A stretch of DNA of 64,000 bases. It comes from Halosimplex litoreum (GTDB lineage Archaea > Halobacteriota > Halobacteria > Halobacteriales > Haloarculaceae). The first letter of the stretch is position 1. Every line of letters begins with the position of its first letter. A model generated the notes under the pieces. The model was not told the origin of the DNA and did not search any database. It saw nothing but the letters and a program-made list of their open reading frames with translations. Where the stretch lies: contig NZ_CP065856.1 of assembly GCF_016065055.1 (NCBI RefSeq), positions 806,001-870,000 of the forward strand, read 5' to 3'. Below are positions 25,826 through 35,900 of the stretch, piece by piece. Both the position numbers and the translations under genes were made by a program.

Positions 25826-27279
25826 GCGCCACCTCCGACCGCGGCACCCTGTGAATCGGTGCTTCCCGATTCCGCCTGCGGGTCGATGGCGTCCCGGATC
25901 CCGTCGCCGAGCGCGTTGAACCCGGTCACCACGAGCGTGATCAGGAGACCGGGGATCAGAGAGATGTGCCAGGACTGGGAGGCGACGTACTGCTGTCCGG
26001 CGTCGACCGCTCGGCCCCACTCGGGCGTGGGCGGACTGATCCCGAGTCCGAGAAACGAAAGCCCGGCGATCGCGATGATCGCGCCGCCGAGCGACATCGA
26101 CCCGTAGACGAGCAGGTAGCCGGTGACGTAGGGGAACATGTGTCGTCGCATCGTCGTGATCGGTCGCTGACCGTAGCTTCGAGCGGCGTCTATCCACTCC
26201 TCGTCGCCGACCTGGAGGGCGGGACCCCGGAGCGCCCGCCAGAGGAACGGCCACGACGTCGCCCCGTAGATCAGCGCGAGGAGTATCCCGCCGCTGTATA
26301 ACTGACCGATCCACGTGTCGGAGAACAGCACCGAGAGCAACATGAGCAACAGCAGTTGTGGGAGCGACATGACCGAGTCACTGCCGATGACGAAGACCAG
26401 ATCGACCAATCCCTTGTAGTACGCAGAGAGCAGCGCGAACGAGACCGCGATCACGCTCGCGAGCCCGACTGCGAGCAAGCTGATGACGAGCGACACGCGG
26501 GCACCGGCCGCCAGGAAGGTAAACAGGTCCTTGCCGCTCGGAAGCGTCCCGAACGGATGATACCGGCCGTACTGGTCGTAGGACAGCGGCCCGACGTTCC
26601 GGTCGGGGATCCCCCGGGACTGAGTCTGGCGGTTCGCGGCGCCGACCGTGGTCGATTCGACGCTCCCGGTCTCGGCGTCGTAGTACTCGATCTGGTGGCC
26701 GAACGGGTTGTTGATGTTCTGGTCGACGGTGGTCGTTCCGAGCGTGGGTGCGAAGACCGCGAGGACGAGGAACAGAAAGACGACGACCATGCCGAACTGT
26801 CCCCACCGGTGACGGCGGAGGCGATCGACGATATCGTCGAACGGCGTCCACTCGGCCGGCCGATAGTGACGGCGGTATCGCCTGTATCCGACCCAACACC
26901 AGCCGACGACGGCGACCGCGTAGGCGTACACGATCGCGACTCTGAGCACCCAGGCAGTCCGAGGTTCGAGGCCCGCGAACGTCCCGACCCACCGGTCGCC
27001 GTCGAAGTGGCCCGAGTTGGTGATCAGGTCGCGACTCGTCAGCGTCGGGATCGCGTTCGCTCGCTCCACGAGGCCGGACGACTGGACCCCGAACCCGAGC
27101 GCCTGCCAGAGTTCGCTCACCAGCGAGGCGACCGCCCCGAACTCGAGTGCGAAGAGAACGGTTGCGACTCCGGTCCACACGAGCGCCGGGCGGGGGTGAT
27201 CCCGGAGCCGCTGGAGTGTCGGCTCGACGGCCGCAGTCGTGTCGGTGCTATCGTCGTGATCGGAGTGGTTCGAGTGCAT
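25822..27279 (-). CDS. ABC transporter permease (OppC-like) with long N-terminal extension
   Basis: 485 residues, against about 300 for typical OppC. The core BPD_transp_1 domain (about 250-460) has the EAA-like loop (SYGQRPITTMRRHMFPYV) and GLSFLGLGISPPTPEWG. The N-terminal 190 residues add two further spans (ALVWTGVATVLFALEFGAVA and AWVLRVAIVYAYAVAVVGWC) and a large loop with an extracytoplasmic segment. Long N-termini occur in haloarchaeal OppC homologues. Stop of the OppB-like gene is at 27281, one base away. Confidence 0.88.
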   Translation of the reverse strand: MHSNHSDHDDSTDTTAAVEPTLQRLRDHPRPALVWTGVATVLFALEFGAVASLVSELWQALGFGVQSSGLVERANAIPTLTSRDLITNSGHFDGDRWVGTFAGLEPRTAWVLRVAIVYAYAVAVVGWCWVGYRRYRRHYRPAEWTPFDDIVDRLRRHRWGQFGMVVVFLFLVLAVFAPTLGTTTVDQNINNPFGHQIEYYDAETGSVESTTVGAANRQTQSRGIPDRNVGPLSYDQYGRYHPFGTLPSGKDLFTFLAAGARVSLVISLLAVGLASVIAVSFALLSAYYKGLVDLVFVIGSDSVMSLPQLLLLMLLSVLFSDTWIGQLYSGGILLALIYGATSWPFLWRALRGPALQVGDEEWIDAARSYGQRPITTMRRHMFPYVTGYLLVYGSMSLGGAIIAIAGLSFLGLGISPPTPEWGRAVDAGQQYVASQSWHISLIPGLLITLVVTGFNALGDGIRDAIDPQAESGSTDSQGAAVGGGA

Positions 27280-27280
27280 G

Positions 27281-28300
27281 CTAGTCGGTGTATCCGATTC
27301 TGGGGTCGATGAGGACGTAGAGCAGGTCCTGCAGGATGTTGACCGCGACGATCAGGACGATGAAGACGACCATGAGCGACCCCACGAGGGGGAGGTCTCC
27401 CTGGATGGAGGCGCGATAGAACAGCCACCCCATCCCGTGGATACCGAACACCGTCTCGACGAGGACCGACCCGCCGAGCAGGACGAACGCCTCGCCGGTG
27501 ATGATCGGGACGAGCGGGATGAGCGCGTTCCGGAAGACGTGTTTCCAGACCACGCGGTGGTTCGGAACGCCGTTCGCTCGCGCCGTTTCGACGTATTTCT
27601 CCGAGATGGTCTCGAGGACGGCCGTTCGACCGATCCGCATCTCGTTGCCCATCGACGCGGACCCGAGGACGACCGCTGCGGGGAGCACTTGTTTGACCGC
27701 CGCGAGGAATCCGCTCGGGGAGCCCAGCTCGGTCAGGTCCGGTGCGCCGGTGACGGTCACGTCGGGGCCCAGTTGCTGCCAACTGAACCCGAGAAGGGCG
27801 TCGGACTGGGACAACACCGAGACGAGAATGACCGCGAGCCAGAAGTTCGGCATCGCCCGCCACACGATACCGAGTATCGAGGCGACGTAGTCGGATCCCG
27901 TGTTCGCACGCGTCCCCGCGAAAAAGCCCAGCGGAACCCCGACGAAGATCGCGATCAGGACCGCCCAGAAGCCGAGCCAGATCGTCCGCGGGGCGTACGT
28001 CGCGATGAGACTCACCGTCCCGGTATTGGGAGCGATGACCCACGACTGACCGAGATCGAGTGTCACCAGCCCGCCGAGAAATTCGACGTACTGCTGCCAG
28101 AGCGGTTCGTCGAGGCCGAGCTGGGCTCGGATCCGCTCGTACTCCTCGGTCGCCGCGGCGTTGGTCGGATCGCCGAGGATGGCCGCGACGGGGTCGACCG
28201 GACCGAAACGGATCGCGACGAACGTGACGGTCGTCCCGAACAGCAGGACCGGAATCGACAGCCCGAGACGCCGGAAAAAATACCGCAGGCGACTCGTCAT
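27281..28300 (-). CDS. ABC transporter permease (OppB-like)
   Basis: 339 residues with six predicted spans and the family features: an N-terminal FFRRLGLSIPVLLFGTTVTF, the large first loop with DPTNAAATEEYERIRAQLGL, LDLGQSWV, and the EAA loop RTARANGVPNHRVVWKHVFR. Forms the channel with the OppC-like protein. It is 58 bases downstream of the substrate-binding protein gene. Confidence 0.9.
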   Translation of the reverse strand: MTSRLRYFFRRLGLSIPVLLFGTTVTFVAIRFGPVDPVAAILGDPTNAAATEEYERIRAQLGLDEPLWQQYVEFLGGLVTLDLGQSWVIAPNTGTVSLIATYAPRTIWLGFWAVLIAIFVGVPLGFFAGTRANTGSDYVASILGIVWRAMPNFWLAVILVSVLSQSDALLGFSWQQLGPDVTVTGAPDLTELGSPSGFLAAVKQVLPAAVVLGSASMGNEMRIGRTAVLETISEKYVETARANGVPNHRVVWKHVFRNALIPLVPIITGEAFVLLGGSVLVETVFGIHGMGWLFYRASIQGDLPLVGSLMVVFIVLIVAVNILQDLLYVLIDPRIGYTD

Positions 28301-28358
28301 GTTCGGAGAGGGCGGTGTCGTGTCGGCGGTCGGTGGCGTGGGGGTACCATGCGTGTGC

Positions 28359-30257
28359 TCACCGGTTCAGGGAGAGCGTGTTGTACCGCTGGTTGCCCAT
28401 CGGACCGTACATCCGGAGGTCCTCGACGTCGTTCCCCCAGTACTGCTGGCCCCGACCGTGGATCGTCGGTAGCTGCGCGATCCCCTGCCAATGGGCCTCT
28501 TCGAGTTCGATGTAGGCCTCGTTACGGGCGGCCTGGTGACGCTCGTTGGGACGGGGGTTGTCGAGGTACGTCTGCCAGGCCTCGTTGAACGCCCGGGTCG
28601 GTTCCGTCTGTCGACCCTCCTGGCCCCACCGGGCGAACGAAGACTCCTTCGACGCCGTCGAGTGGAAGTATCGGAGGAAATTGTCCGATTCGGGCCACTC
28701 CATCCCGTCGGAGTTGGTGAAGATGTCGAAGTTACCGTCGACGGCGCGGTTGATCATCGTCGAGAACGGCGTGCTCTGGATGGTCATGTCGATGTGCATC
28801 GACCGCGCCTGGTCGCGGAGCAACTCGGCGAACTGCTCGTAGGCGTTGGTCTGCATGTGAAGGAGCTCGATCTCGTACATGTCGTCCGGTCCGTAGCCGG
28901 CCTCCTCCATGAGTTCGCGACCGGCGTCGATGCGCGACTCGTCGTACCCCCACGGATAGTTCGCCCGTGCGTGTTCGTCGTACGCCTCGGGGCCGTCGGG
29001 GTAAACGGCCGGCGGCGTGACGTGATAGGCCGGTGTTCCGACTCCTTTGAAGATGTCGTTCGCGACCACGTGCTGGTTCATCGCGTACGCGATGGCGCGC
29101 CTGGCGGGTCGGTCGACACGGGCCGTCTGGAAGACGAGATACTGGGTGTTCAGTTGCGTCACCTGTCCGTAGTTGATCGTGTCTCCGCTCCGAGTGGGGC
29201 CGTAGGTCCCCTCCTGATACTCGCCGTCGTCCGATTCGATGGTGACCTTCGAGGGGTCGAACTCCGAGATGGGGATCTCGAAGACGTCGAGGTTTCCGTT
29301 CATCGCCCGATTGTACTTCGCCGAGGCGTCTTCGAGGATCGTGTACTCGATCGAATCGATGTTGGCGACGTCTCCGTGATACTCGTCGAATCGAGTCAGC
29401 GTGTACGACGACCCGCGGTTGAGGCTGTCGAACTGGAACGGGCCGGTCCCGTAGAGCGCCTCGTTGGCCCACTCTTCGTAGGCGAGTTCGCCGTCGTACC
29501 CCTCGATGTCTCCGACGATCCCTTCCGGAATCACGGAGAAGGCCTGTCCGGCGATCTGGACCATGGCGCTGTGGAACGGCCGCGAGAGATCGAACTCGAA
29601 CGTGTAGTCGTCGACGGCCCGGACCGCGAGGCTATCCGGGACGACGTTCCCCTCGCCGTCGGTTTCGTGTTCGATGTTGAACGTATCGCCGGTGATGTCG
29701 TCGGAGTTGCGGGTTTCCGGAGACTCGGCGAGCCGACGCCAGGAGTAGACGACGTCGTGCGCGGTGAACTCGGACCCGTCGTGGAACGTGACGCCCTCTT
29801 TGAGCGAGAACGTAAACGTCGTTCCGTCGGCGGACATCTCGTACCCGGTCGCGAGGCGTCCCTCCGGCGGGAGATCACCGTCGGCGAAACCGAGCAGTGT
29901 CTCGAAGATCTGTGTCGCGTCGCCGCCGCCGCCTTTCCCTGCCGGCGGGTCCATCACACCGACGGGCTCGTCGGCGAGCCGGAGCGTCCCGCCGCTCGTC
30001 GTCTCCGTCTCCCCGCTCGTCTCGTCCTGGTCGTCGTCCGCTCCAGCATCGCCGGTCTCGGTCGCGTCCCCGTCGGACCCAGCCGCCCCGTCGTCGCCAT
30101 CGCTCGTCCCGTCGCCGCCGTCACCGGCACCACCGCCATCGGCGGACTCGCTGTCCCCGCTGCAGCCCGCGATCACGGTCGCTCCCGCAGCCCCGGCGAA
30201 GCCGAGGAATTTCCGCCGTGTCGATTTCCGATTACGTTCGTCAGCGTCACGTGACAT
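28359..30257 (-). CDS. ABC transporter substrate-binding lipoprotein (OppA/DppA-like, SBP_bac_5)
   Basis: 632 residues. A twin-arginine signal (STRRKFLGFAGAAGATVIAG) leads into a lipobox Cys, followed by an acidic Gly/Asp linker of about 80 residues and an SBP_bac_5 domain (LRLADEPVGVMDPPA, YEMSADGTTFTFSLKEGVTF, HDVVYSWRRL). It is exported folded and anchored outside the membrane, where it delivers substrate to the OppBC channel. Start ATG 30257 follows an AT-rich patch. First gene of the five-gene minus-strand operon running to 23349. Peptide import is typical, but other substrates occur in this family. Confidence 0.9.
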   Translation of the reverse strand: MSRDADERNRKSTRRKFLGFAGAAGATVIAGCSGDSESADGGGAGDGGDGTSDGDDGAAGSDGDATETGDAGADDDQDETSGETETTSGGTLRLADEPVGVMDPPAGKGGGGDATQIFETLLGFADGDLPPEGRLATGYEMSADGTTFTFSLKEGVTFHDGSEFTAHDVVYSWRRLAESPETRNSDDITGDTFNIEHETDGEGNVVPDSLAVRAVDDYTFEFDLSRPFHSAMVQIAGQAFSVIPEGIVGDIEGYDGELAYEEWANEALYGTGPFQFDSLNRGSSYTLTRFDEYHGDVANIDSIEYTILEDASAKYNRAMNGNLDVFEIPISEFDPSKVTIESDDGEYQEGTYGPTRSGDTINYGQVTQLNTQYLVFQTARVDRPARRAIAYAMNQHVVANDIFKGVGTPAYHVTPPAVYPDGPEAYDEHARANYPWGYDESRIDAGRELMEEAGYGPDDMYEIELLHMQTNAYEQFAELLRDQARSMHIDMTIQSTPFSTMINRAVDGNFDIFTNSDGMEWPESDNFLRYFHSTASKESSFARWGQEGRQTEPTRAFNEAWQTYLDNPRPNERHQAARNEAYIELEEAHWQGIAQLPTIHGRGQQYWGNDVEDLRMYGPMGNQRYNTLSLNR

Positions 30258-30644
30258 GAGTACACCCTGTGCTAAGATAGGTGAGTAAAATAGCGTTGCT
30301 ATGAGGTGTCTCAACGGCCCTGAGAGCGTTCAGAGGCTATTTAGCGATCCGTATCGCTCAGATGCCTCGCCCCCAAACACTGTTACATATATCTGAAAAG
30401 ACGGATATTGGGGGTTCATAGCACGTACTAATTTGACCGGGGACCAAGCCGGTAGCAGCCGAGAGATGAATGCCAGAATGCCAGAGACGTCTCCGGACGG
30501 GTGCGAAGCCCGGTCGTTCTCTCCGCTCGAGTCTCCGCACCTCGCGACCGATCGAACGTCCCACCAGCCGGACGACCGCAGTAGCTGGTCGGTCGGACCG
30601 GTCCCGTGGTGGCAGTACCGAACGTCGCGACCGGCGAACCACCC
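30258..30644. other. Gene-free divergent promoter region
   Basis: 387 bases between the importer operon and the AbrB-PhoU gene. The left half is AT-rich (30277-30440), with CTATTTTACT on the minus strand as a plausible TATA for the importer, and the imperfect inverted repeat ATATCTG/CGGATAT around 30389-30410. The right half is GC-rich with no convincing gene. Confidence 0.6.
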
Positions 30645-31679
30645 ATGAGGGACGACAACTCGGATCCGGTCGAACGGAAAGTCCAGATCGCGGGTGGGTC
30701 CACGTTCACGCTCTCCTTGCCGAGGGAATGGGGGGTTTCGCAGAACCTCGGCAAAGGGGATTCGCTCTATCTGTATCAGGAGCGAGATCGGCTCATCGTG
30801 GCCCCGTCAACGCTCGAGGAAGGAGTACGGGCCGCCCGGATCGACGCGGTCGACAAGCCGGAAGACATCGTTCAGCGTCACATCAAAAGCGCGTATATCG
30901 AGGGGTACAACGAGATCAGAATCCGTAACGACGGTGCGGCCGGTGACGAAGTTCGTCGGAGCGTGGTTCGAACTGCGGGGTCGTTGATCGGCATGGAAGT
31001 CAGCGAGGCGACCGACGAGATCGTGATTCGCGACCACCTCGACGCCGGTGCGGTCTCGCTCGAACAGTCCATCGTCCAGATCCGGCAGCTCGCGTTGGGG
31101 ATGCAAAGCGACGCAGCGGAGTCCGTCCGAATGAACGACGAGATGCTCGCACAGCGGGTCTCCGAACGCGACGATCACGTCGACCGGCTGTTCGCGTTCG
31201 TCGCCCGAGGACTCCACTGCGGTTTGAACGACATGAACGAACTCACGGAATTCGACGTCGACGGCAAGGCCGCTCTCTACTACTACAAGATCGCGAGGGA
31301 GCTCGAACAGATCGCCGACAAGGCCGAACGCATCGCCGGCGTCACAGAGACGCAATCGACTGCGCCGGACGAGGAGTTCGGGATCAGGTTCAAGGACCTC
31401 GTCTCGGAGGCGTGTACCGTCGTAGAGCGAGCATTGAAGAACGATTCGTCCGGCGCTTCGAACGCCTACGACGACCTCATGGGTCGTATCGACGTGGTCG
31501 AAGAGGAGCTCGCTCGCTGCTCCGATCCCGACGCCTACTGGTACGCGACGGTCGTCGAGAGTGTCCGTCGAACGGCGCAACTGGGCCTCAATATCGTCAA
31601 CATGACCGTCGAATCGTCCGTGAACGACATGCTCTATTCGGGAACGCAGGTCGAGACCGACGCCGACGGTTCGAACTGA
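30645..31679 (+). CDS. AbrB-like DNA-binding domain fused to PhoU-type domains
   Basis: 344 residues. Residues about 8-52 form an AbrB/SpoVT-like swapped hairpin (KVQIAGGSTFTLSLPREW, later KGDSLYLYQERDRLIVAPS). From about 105 to the end two PhoU-like helical bundles follow (SIVQIRQLALGMQSDAAESV, RDDHVDRLFAFVARGLHCGL, then YYKIARELEQIADKAERIAG). Such haloarchaeal proteins couple phosphate status to gene control and usually flank PstSCAB genes. Here the neighbour is an oligopeptide-type importer, divergent by 387 bases. Start ATG 30645 (MRDDNSDPVERK). Confidence 0.85.
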   Translation: MRDDNSDPVERKVQIAGGSTFTLSLPREWGVSQNLGKGDSLYLYQERDRLIVAPSTLEEGVRAARIDAVDKPEDIVQRHIKSAYIEGYNEIRIRNDGAAGDEVRRSVVRTAGSLIGMEVSEATDEIVIRDHLDAGAVSLEQSIVQIRQLALGMQSDAAESVRMNDEMLAQRVSERDDHVDRLFAFVARGLHCGLNDMNELTEFDVDGKAALYYYKIARELEQIADKAERIAGVTETQSTAPDEEFGIRFKDLVSEACTVVERALKNDSSGASNAYDDLMGRIDVVEEELARCSDPDAYWYATVVESVRRTAQLGLNIVNMTVESSVNDMLYSGTQVETDADGSN

Positions 31680-31718
31680 CACGTTCCCCCCCCCGGTCTG
31701 CCGGGAACGTCCGTCCCC

Positions 31719-32537
31719 TCAGTTCTGTTCGGCCATCCGCCGCCCGACCGTTCGGAGTTCGTCGTGAGCGGCTCCGTTCGAAGCGACGAGGCCGGTGCTC
31801 CCCGCCGTCCACCGCTCGCCGTACACGTCCGTCACGACGCCGCCGGCCTCCCTGACGAGGTGGACACCGCCGACGGAGTCCCACGGGGAGACCACTGCCG
31901 GAGTCACGACTCCGTCGAGGGCGCCCGACGCCACGAGACCGAGAACGACCTGGAGGCTTCCGACCTGCCGGAGTTGACCGAAGCGTCTGAGCATCGCCGC
32001 GACGCCGTCACTGTACGCCGCTCTCTCACCCAAGTCGGGGACCACAGTGTACGCGACTGCGAACGTCTCGGGATCGGTTCGGTCGCTTACCGTTATCGGA
32101 CGTCCGTTTCGAGTGACAGAGCCGCTATCGGCCACGTACGTGTTCTCCATCGCAGGAGCCACTGTTGCCGCAGCGATCGGTTCTCCGTCCGAGACGAGTG
32201 CGACGGCAGTCGACCACATCGGAAGCCCCCGGACGAAGTTGTACGTGCCGTCGATCGGATCCACGACCCACGCGAACCCGTCTTCCGGGACGGATTTACT
32301 GACGTCTCCCTCTTCGCCGACGAAGACGTCTTCCGGGTACCGGTTCTGTATCGCCGTTCGCACCGCTTTCTGCGCGGCTCTATCTAACTCGGTCACGACG
32401 TCGCCGGCGTTGACGACGCGCTCGGCCCCACCTTTCGTCTCCGGATCGACGTCGGAGCGAAACCCCTCGAACGCTATCTCGGCACCGTCGTTGGCGATGG
32501 ACTCGACGCAGTCGATACGTTCGGTAGTGTTTGTCAT
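31719..32537 (-). CDS. Inositol monophosphatase family protein
   Basis: 272 residues. Metal and phosphate motifs of the Li+-sensitive superfamily are intact: GEEG (74-77), DPIDGTYN (93-100) and WDSVGG near 219. Archaeal members dephosphorylate inositol-1-phosphate, fructose-1,6-bisphosphate or related esters, and sequence alone does not decide. Convergent with the AbrB-PhoU gene (39 bases apart). Start ATG 32537 (MTNTTERIDC). Confidence 0.87.
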   Translation of the reverse strand: MTNTTERIDCVESIANDGAEIAFEGFRSDVDPETKGGAERVVNAGDVVTELDRAAQKAVRTAIQNRYPEDVFVGEEGDVSKSVPEDGFAWVVDPIDGTYNFVRGLPMWSTAVALVSDGEPIAAATVAPAMENTYVADSGSVTRNGRPITVSDRTDPETFAVAYTVVPDLGERAAYSDGVAAMLRRFGQLRQVGSLQVVLGLVASGALDGVVTPAVVSPWDSVGGVHLVREAGGVVTDVYGERWTAGSTGLVASNGAAHDELRTVGRRMAEQN

Positions 32538-32975
32538 CGATCGGTATCGTTCTCGGCCGTATGCCGTTCCGTTTCAATGGTTCGACTCTGTACCAGAGAT
32601 CCACTCATGAGCGTCTGTAAGTGGTGATACAGCGGTCTTATACTCTAGTGGATCCGGAGCGAGACCGGCCACTCTCGGGCCGGCCGCTCGGTGACGCACC
32701 CAGGGGTCGCGCCCCGCGGCACTCGGCCTGCCCGCCCGTGGGATCGAGTCCGCGGCCCGACCCTGCGTATCGACGGAGCATCCCGGAGCCGTGGCACGGT
32801 CGACCTTTCAGGCTGCTTGGCCGCCCGCTCAGATTCCACCAGCGTGTGGAGGCGCGACGGCCAGGACGCGTCCAGGTGAGGGAGGCGCAGCAGAACGATC
32901 GGGGACAGTCCGGATTCCCGGTCGATCCCGGCCGATTCCGCGCCCTGCGAACGATTTAGGGGTATCCAGTCGAAC
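32538..32975. other. Gene-free region upstream of the giant PAS protein
   Basis: 438 bases between the divergent phosphatase and giant sensor genes. About 100 bases next to the phosphatase are AT-richer (GGTATCGTTCTCGGCC, CAGCGGTCTTATACTCT). The rest is GC-rich without a plausible protein. GATTTAGGGG at 32952-32961 is the only AT-rich patch near the giant gene's start. Confidence 0.5.
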
Positions 32976-35900
32976 ATGATAGGCATGTTTCCGGTGGGGT
33001 CCGACCCCCTGCGGTGTGCGGTCGCGGGTACGGAGGCGGTCGCGGCGGCGCTCTCGAACGCGACAGCGGGCGGCGAGGGGTCGCTGGCGGTCGAGTCCGT
33101 CGATCCGCCAGCGGACGCGGACGCGCAGGTCACCGAACGCGAATCGGACTGTCTGGTCGTCGATAGCGGCGCGACCGGTGTCGACGCGGAGACGGTTCTC
33201 GAGCGGCGCAACGCCGAACGGCCCGAGATACCGGTTGTCGTGCTGACCGACGGATGGGACGCCGCCCGAGAAGCGGCGGCGCTGTCGGCGGGGGCGACCG
33301 AGACGCTGCCCCGTCGGCTCGCCGAGACCGACCCGGGGCTGCTGGTCGGGCGGGTCCGTTCGGCCGTCGACCGCGAGCACGCGAGCGACGCAGTCGAGGC
33401 GTTGTACGAGACTGTAGCCGGCGTGGCCGCGGTCCACGACCCGGAGACCGGCGACCTGATCGACGCCAATCGGGCGTTCTGCGAGCTGGTGGGGTCAGAC
33501 CGCGAGACGGTGCGGTCGACGGCGCTCGCCGAGTTCACGGCCGAGGTGCCCGGGTACGACCGCGAGCGGCTGGCCAACGCGGTCACGAGCGTCGGCGACC
33601 GAGCGGACGCGACGGGTGACGGGCGAGACGCGACTGACGAGGGACCGGACCCGATCGAACTGGAGTGGCCGGTCGAGACGGCCGACGGGTCGGTTCGGTG
33701 GGTCGAATCCCGGCTGCGACCGGTCGCGCTGGGCGGACGGAGGGTCGTCCTCGCCGCGTCGGTCGACGTGACCGAGCGCCGCCGCCGCGAGCGGGCCTAC
33801 GAGCAGGTGTTCGACAGCGTCAACGACGTGATCACGGTCCACGACCCGTGGGCCGAACGGCTCGTCGAGGTCAACGAGACGATGGCCGACCTGACCGGGT
33901 ACGGCCGGGAGACCCTCGTCGAGATGGACGTCCAGGGTTTCACCGTCGACGAGCCGGGATCGGGCGGCGAGCGTGCCTACGAGGTCGCCCGCCGGGTCGC
34001 CGCGACGGGGGAAGCCGAGACCGACGAGTGGACGGTCGAGACGGCGGCTGGCGCGCGCCGAGTGCTGGAGGTGGACCTCGCGCCTGCGACGATCGCCGGC
34101 GAGGACCGGGTCCTGGCGCTGGCGCGGGACGTGACCGAGCGCCGCGAGTCCCAGCGGCGGCTCCAGCGTGAGCGCGACCGTCGGTCGGTACTGTTCGAGA
34201 ACAACCCGGACCCGATGCTCAGAGTCCGTTTCGAGGACGAGGAGCCGACGATCCGAGAGGTCAACCCAGCCTTCGAGACGACGTTCGGCTATTCGGCCGA
34301 CGAGGTCGTCGGCTCGGGCGTCGGCGAGGCGGTCGTCCCGGAGAGCGAGCGCGAGGAGTACGAGCAACTGCGAGCGACGGTCGCCCGCGGCGAGCCCGTC
34401 GACCACGAGATCACCCGCCAGACGGCCGACGGACTCCGGGAGTTTCTGGTCAGGGTCATCCACTTCAGCGCGGATCGGCCGGCCGACCGCGACGGGGGGA
34501 GTGACGCCGACGGGCCGGCCGACCGCGACGGGCCGGCCGACGCCTACGTCTGGTACACCGACGTCACCGAGCGGCGGGAGCTGGAGCGGACCTACCGCAA
34601 CGTCTTCGAGAACGTCTCGGACGGGCTGATACTCCACGACCCCGAGACTGGAGAGATCCTCGACGTCAACGACCGCTTTTGCGAGATGAACGGCTACGAA
34701 CCCGAGGAGCTGCGCGGGGAGACGGTCGACGTGATCACGGGGCCGGACCACGCCTACGAGGACGCCCGCGAACGCATCAGAGCGGCCCGCGAGGAGGGGC
34801 CCCAGCTGTTCGAGTGGCGCAACCAGCGCGAGAGCGGCGAGACGTTCCCCGCTGAAGTTCACCTCAGCGTCGTCGACATCCGCGGTGAAGAGCGCGTCCT
34901 CGGCAGTGTCCGGGACGTGACCGAGCGCAAGCGCCGCCAGCGCGAGTACGAGCAGATCTTCGACGGCGTCAACGACGGGATCGTCGTTCAGGACCCCGAG
35001 ACGGCCCAACCGCTCGACGCGAACCGAACGTTTCTCGACCGTCTGGGGTACGACAGCGTCGCCGCGGTCCGCGAGGCGGGCCTCGTGGGGCTCAGCGCGA
35101 CCGATGCGGGGTACACGGCCGAACGGGCGCGGGAGATCTGCCGCCGCGTCATGGAGACGGGCGAACCAGAGACCGTCGAGTGGCTCCAGGAGACGAACGC
35201 GGGCGAGCGCCGCTGGGTCGAGGCGACGGTCGACGCGGCGGTTATCGGCGGCGAAGACCGCGTCGTCTCGATGCAACGGGACGTGACCGAGCGCAAGCGC
35301 CGCGAGCGGCTGATCCGCGCGCTCCACGAGTCGACCGACGACCTCCAGGAGGCGGAGACGCCCGAAGAAGTCTGCGAGGCCGCCATCGACGCCGCGACCG
35401 AGGTGCTAGACCTCTGGCTGCCCACCTGCTGGCTCCGCGGAGGCGACGACGAGAGCAGTGACGCGGACGTGCTCGCCCCGGTCGCCGCCGGCGACGCGGT
35501 CGCGGATCTCTCCCCGGGCGACGGGCCGAAGCCGCTCGAGCCCGGCGATCTGGAGTACGAGGCCTACGAGTCCGGCGAACGGGGCGTCTACGACCCGGCG
35601 GCGCTCGACGGCGGGACGCCACCGGGGGACGCGGTGCTCGTCCCGCTGGGCGAGCGCGGGCTGTTCGGCGCGGTCGACCGGGACGGCGACGGGTTCGACG
35701 ACGTGACGCTCGACGCCGCGGGGATCCTCGCTCGCCACGTCACCGCCGCACTGGACCGCGTCGAACGCGCTCGGGAACTCCGGGAGAGCGAGCGCCGCTT
35801 TCGGCTGATCGCCGAGCACATCGACGAGGTCGTCTACGTGGCGACGGCCGACTTCTCCGAGATACGCTATATCAACGACGCCTACGAGGACATCTACGGA

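Noticed and set aside
30389-30410. ATATCTG...CGGATAT inverted repeat as a phosphate-box operator.
   Set aside because: Imperfect and single; no second copy at a related promoter was found.
32621-32959. 112-codon frame upstream of the giant sensor gene.
   Set aside because: Arg/Pro-rich, no promoter, no recognisable features; looks like chance openness in GC-rich DNA.
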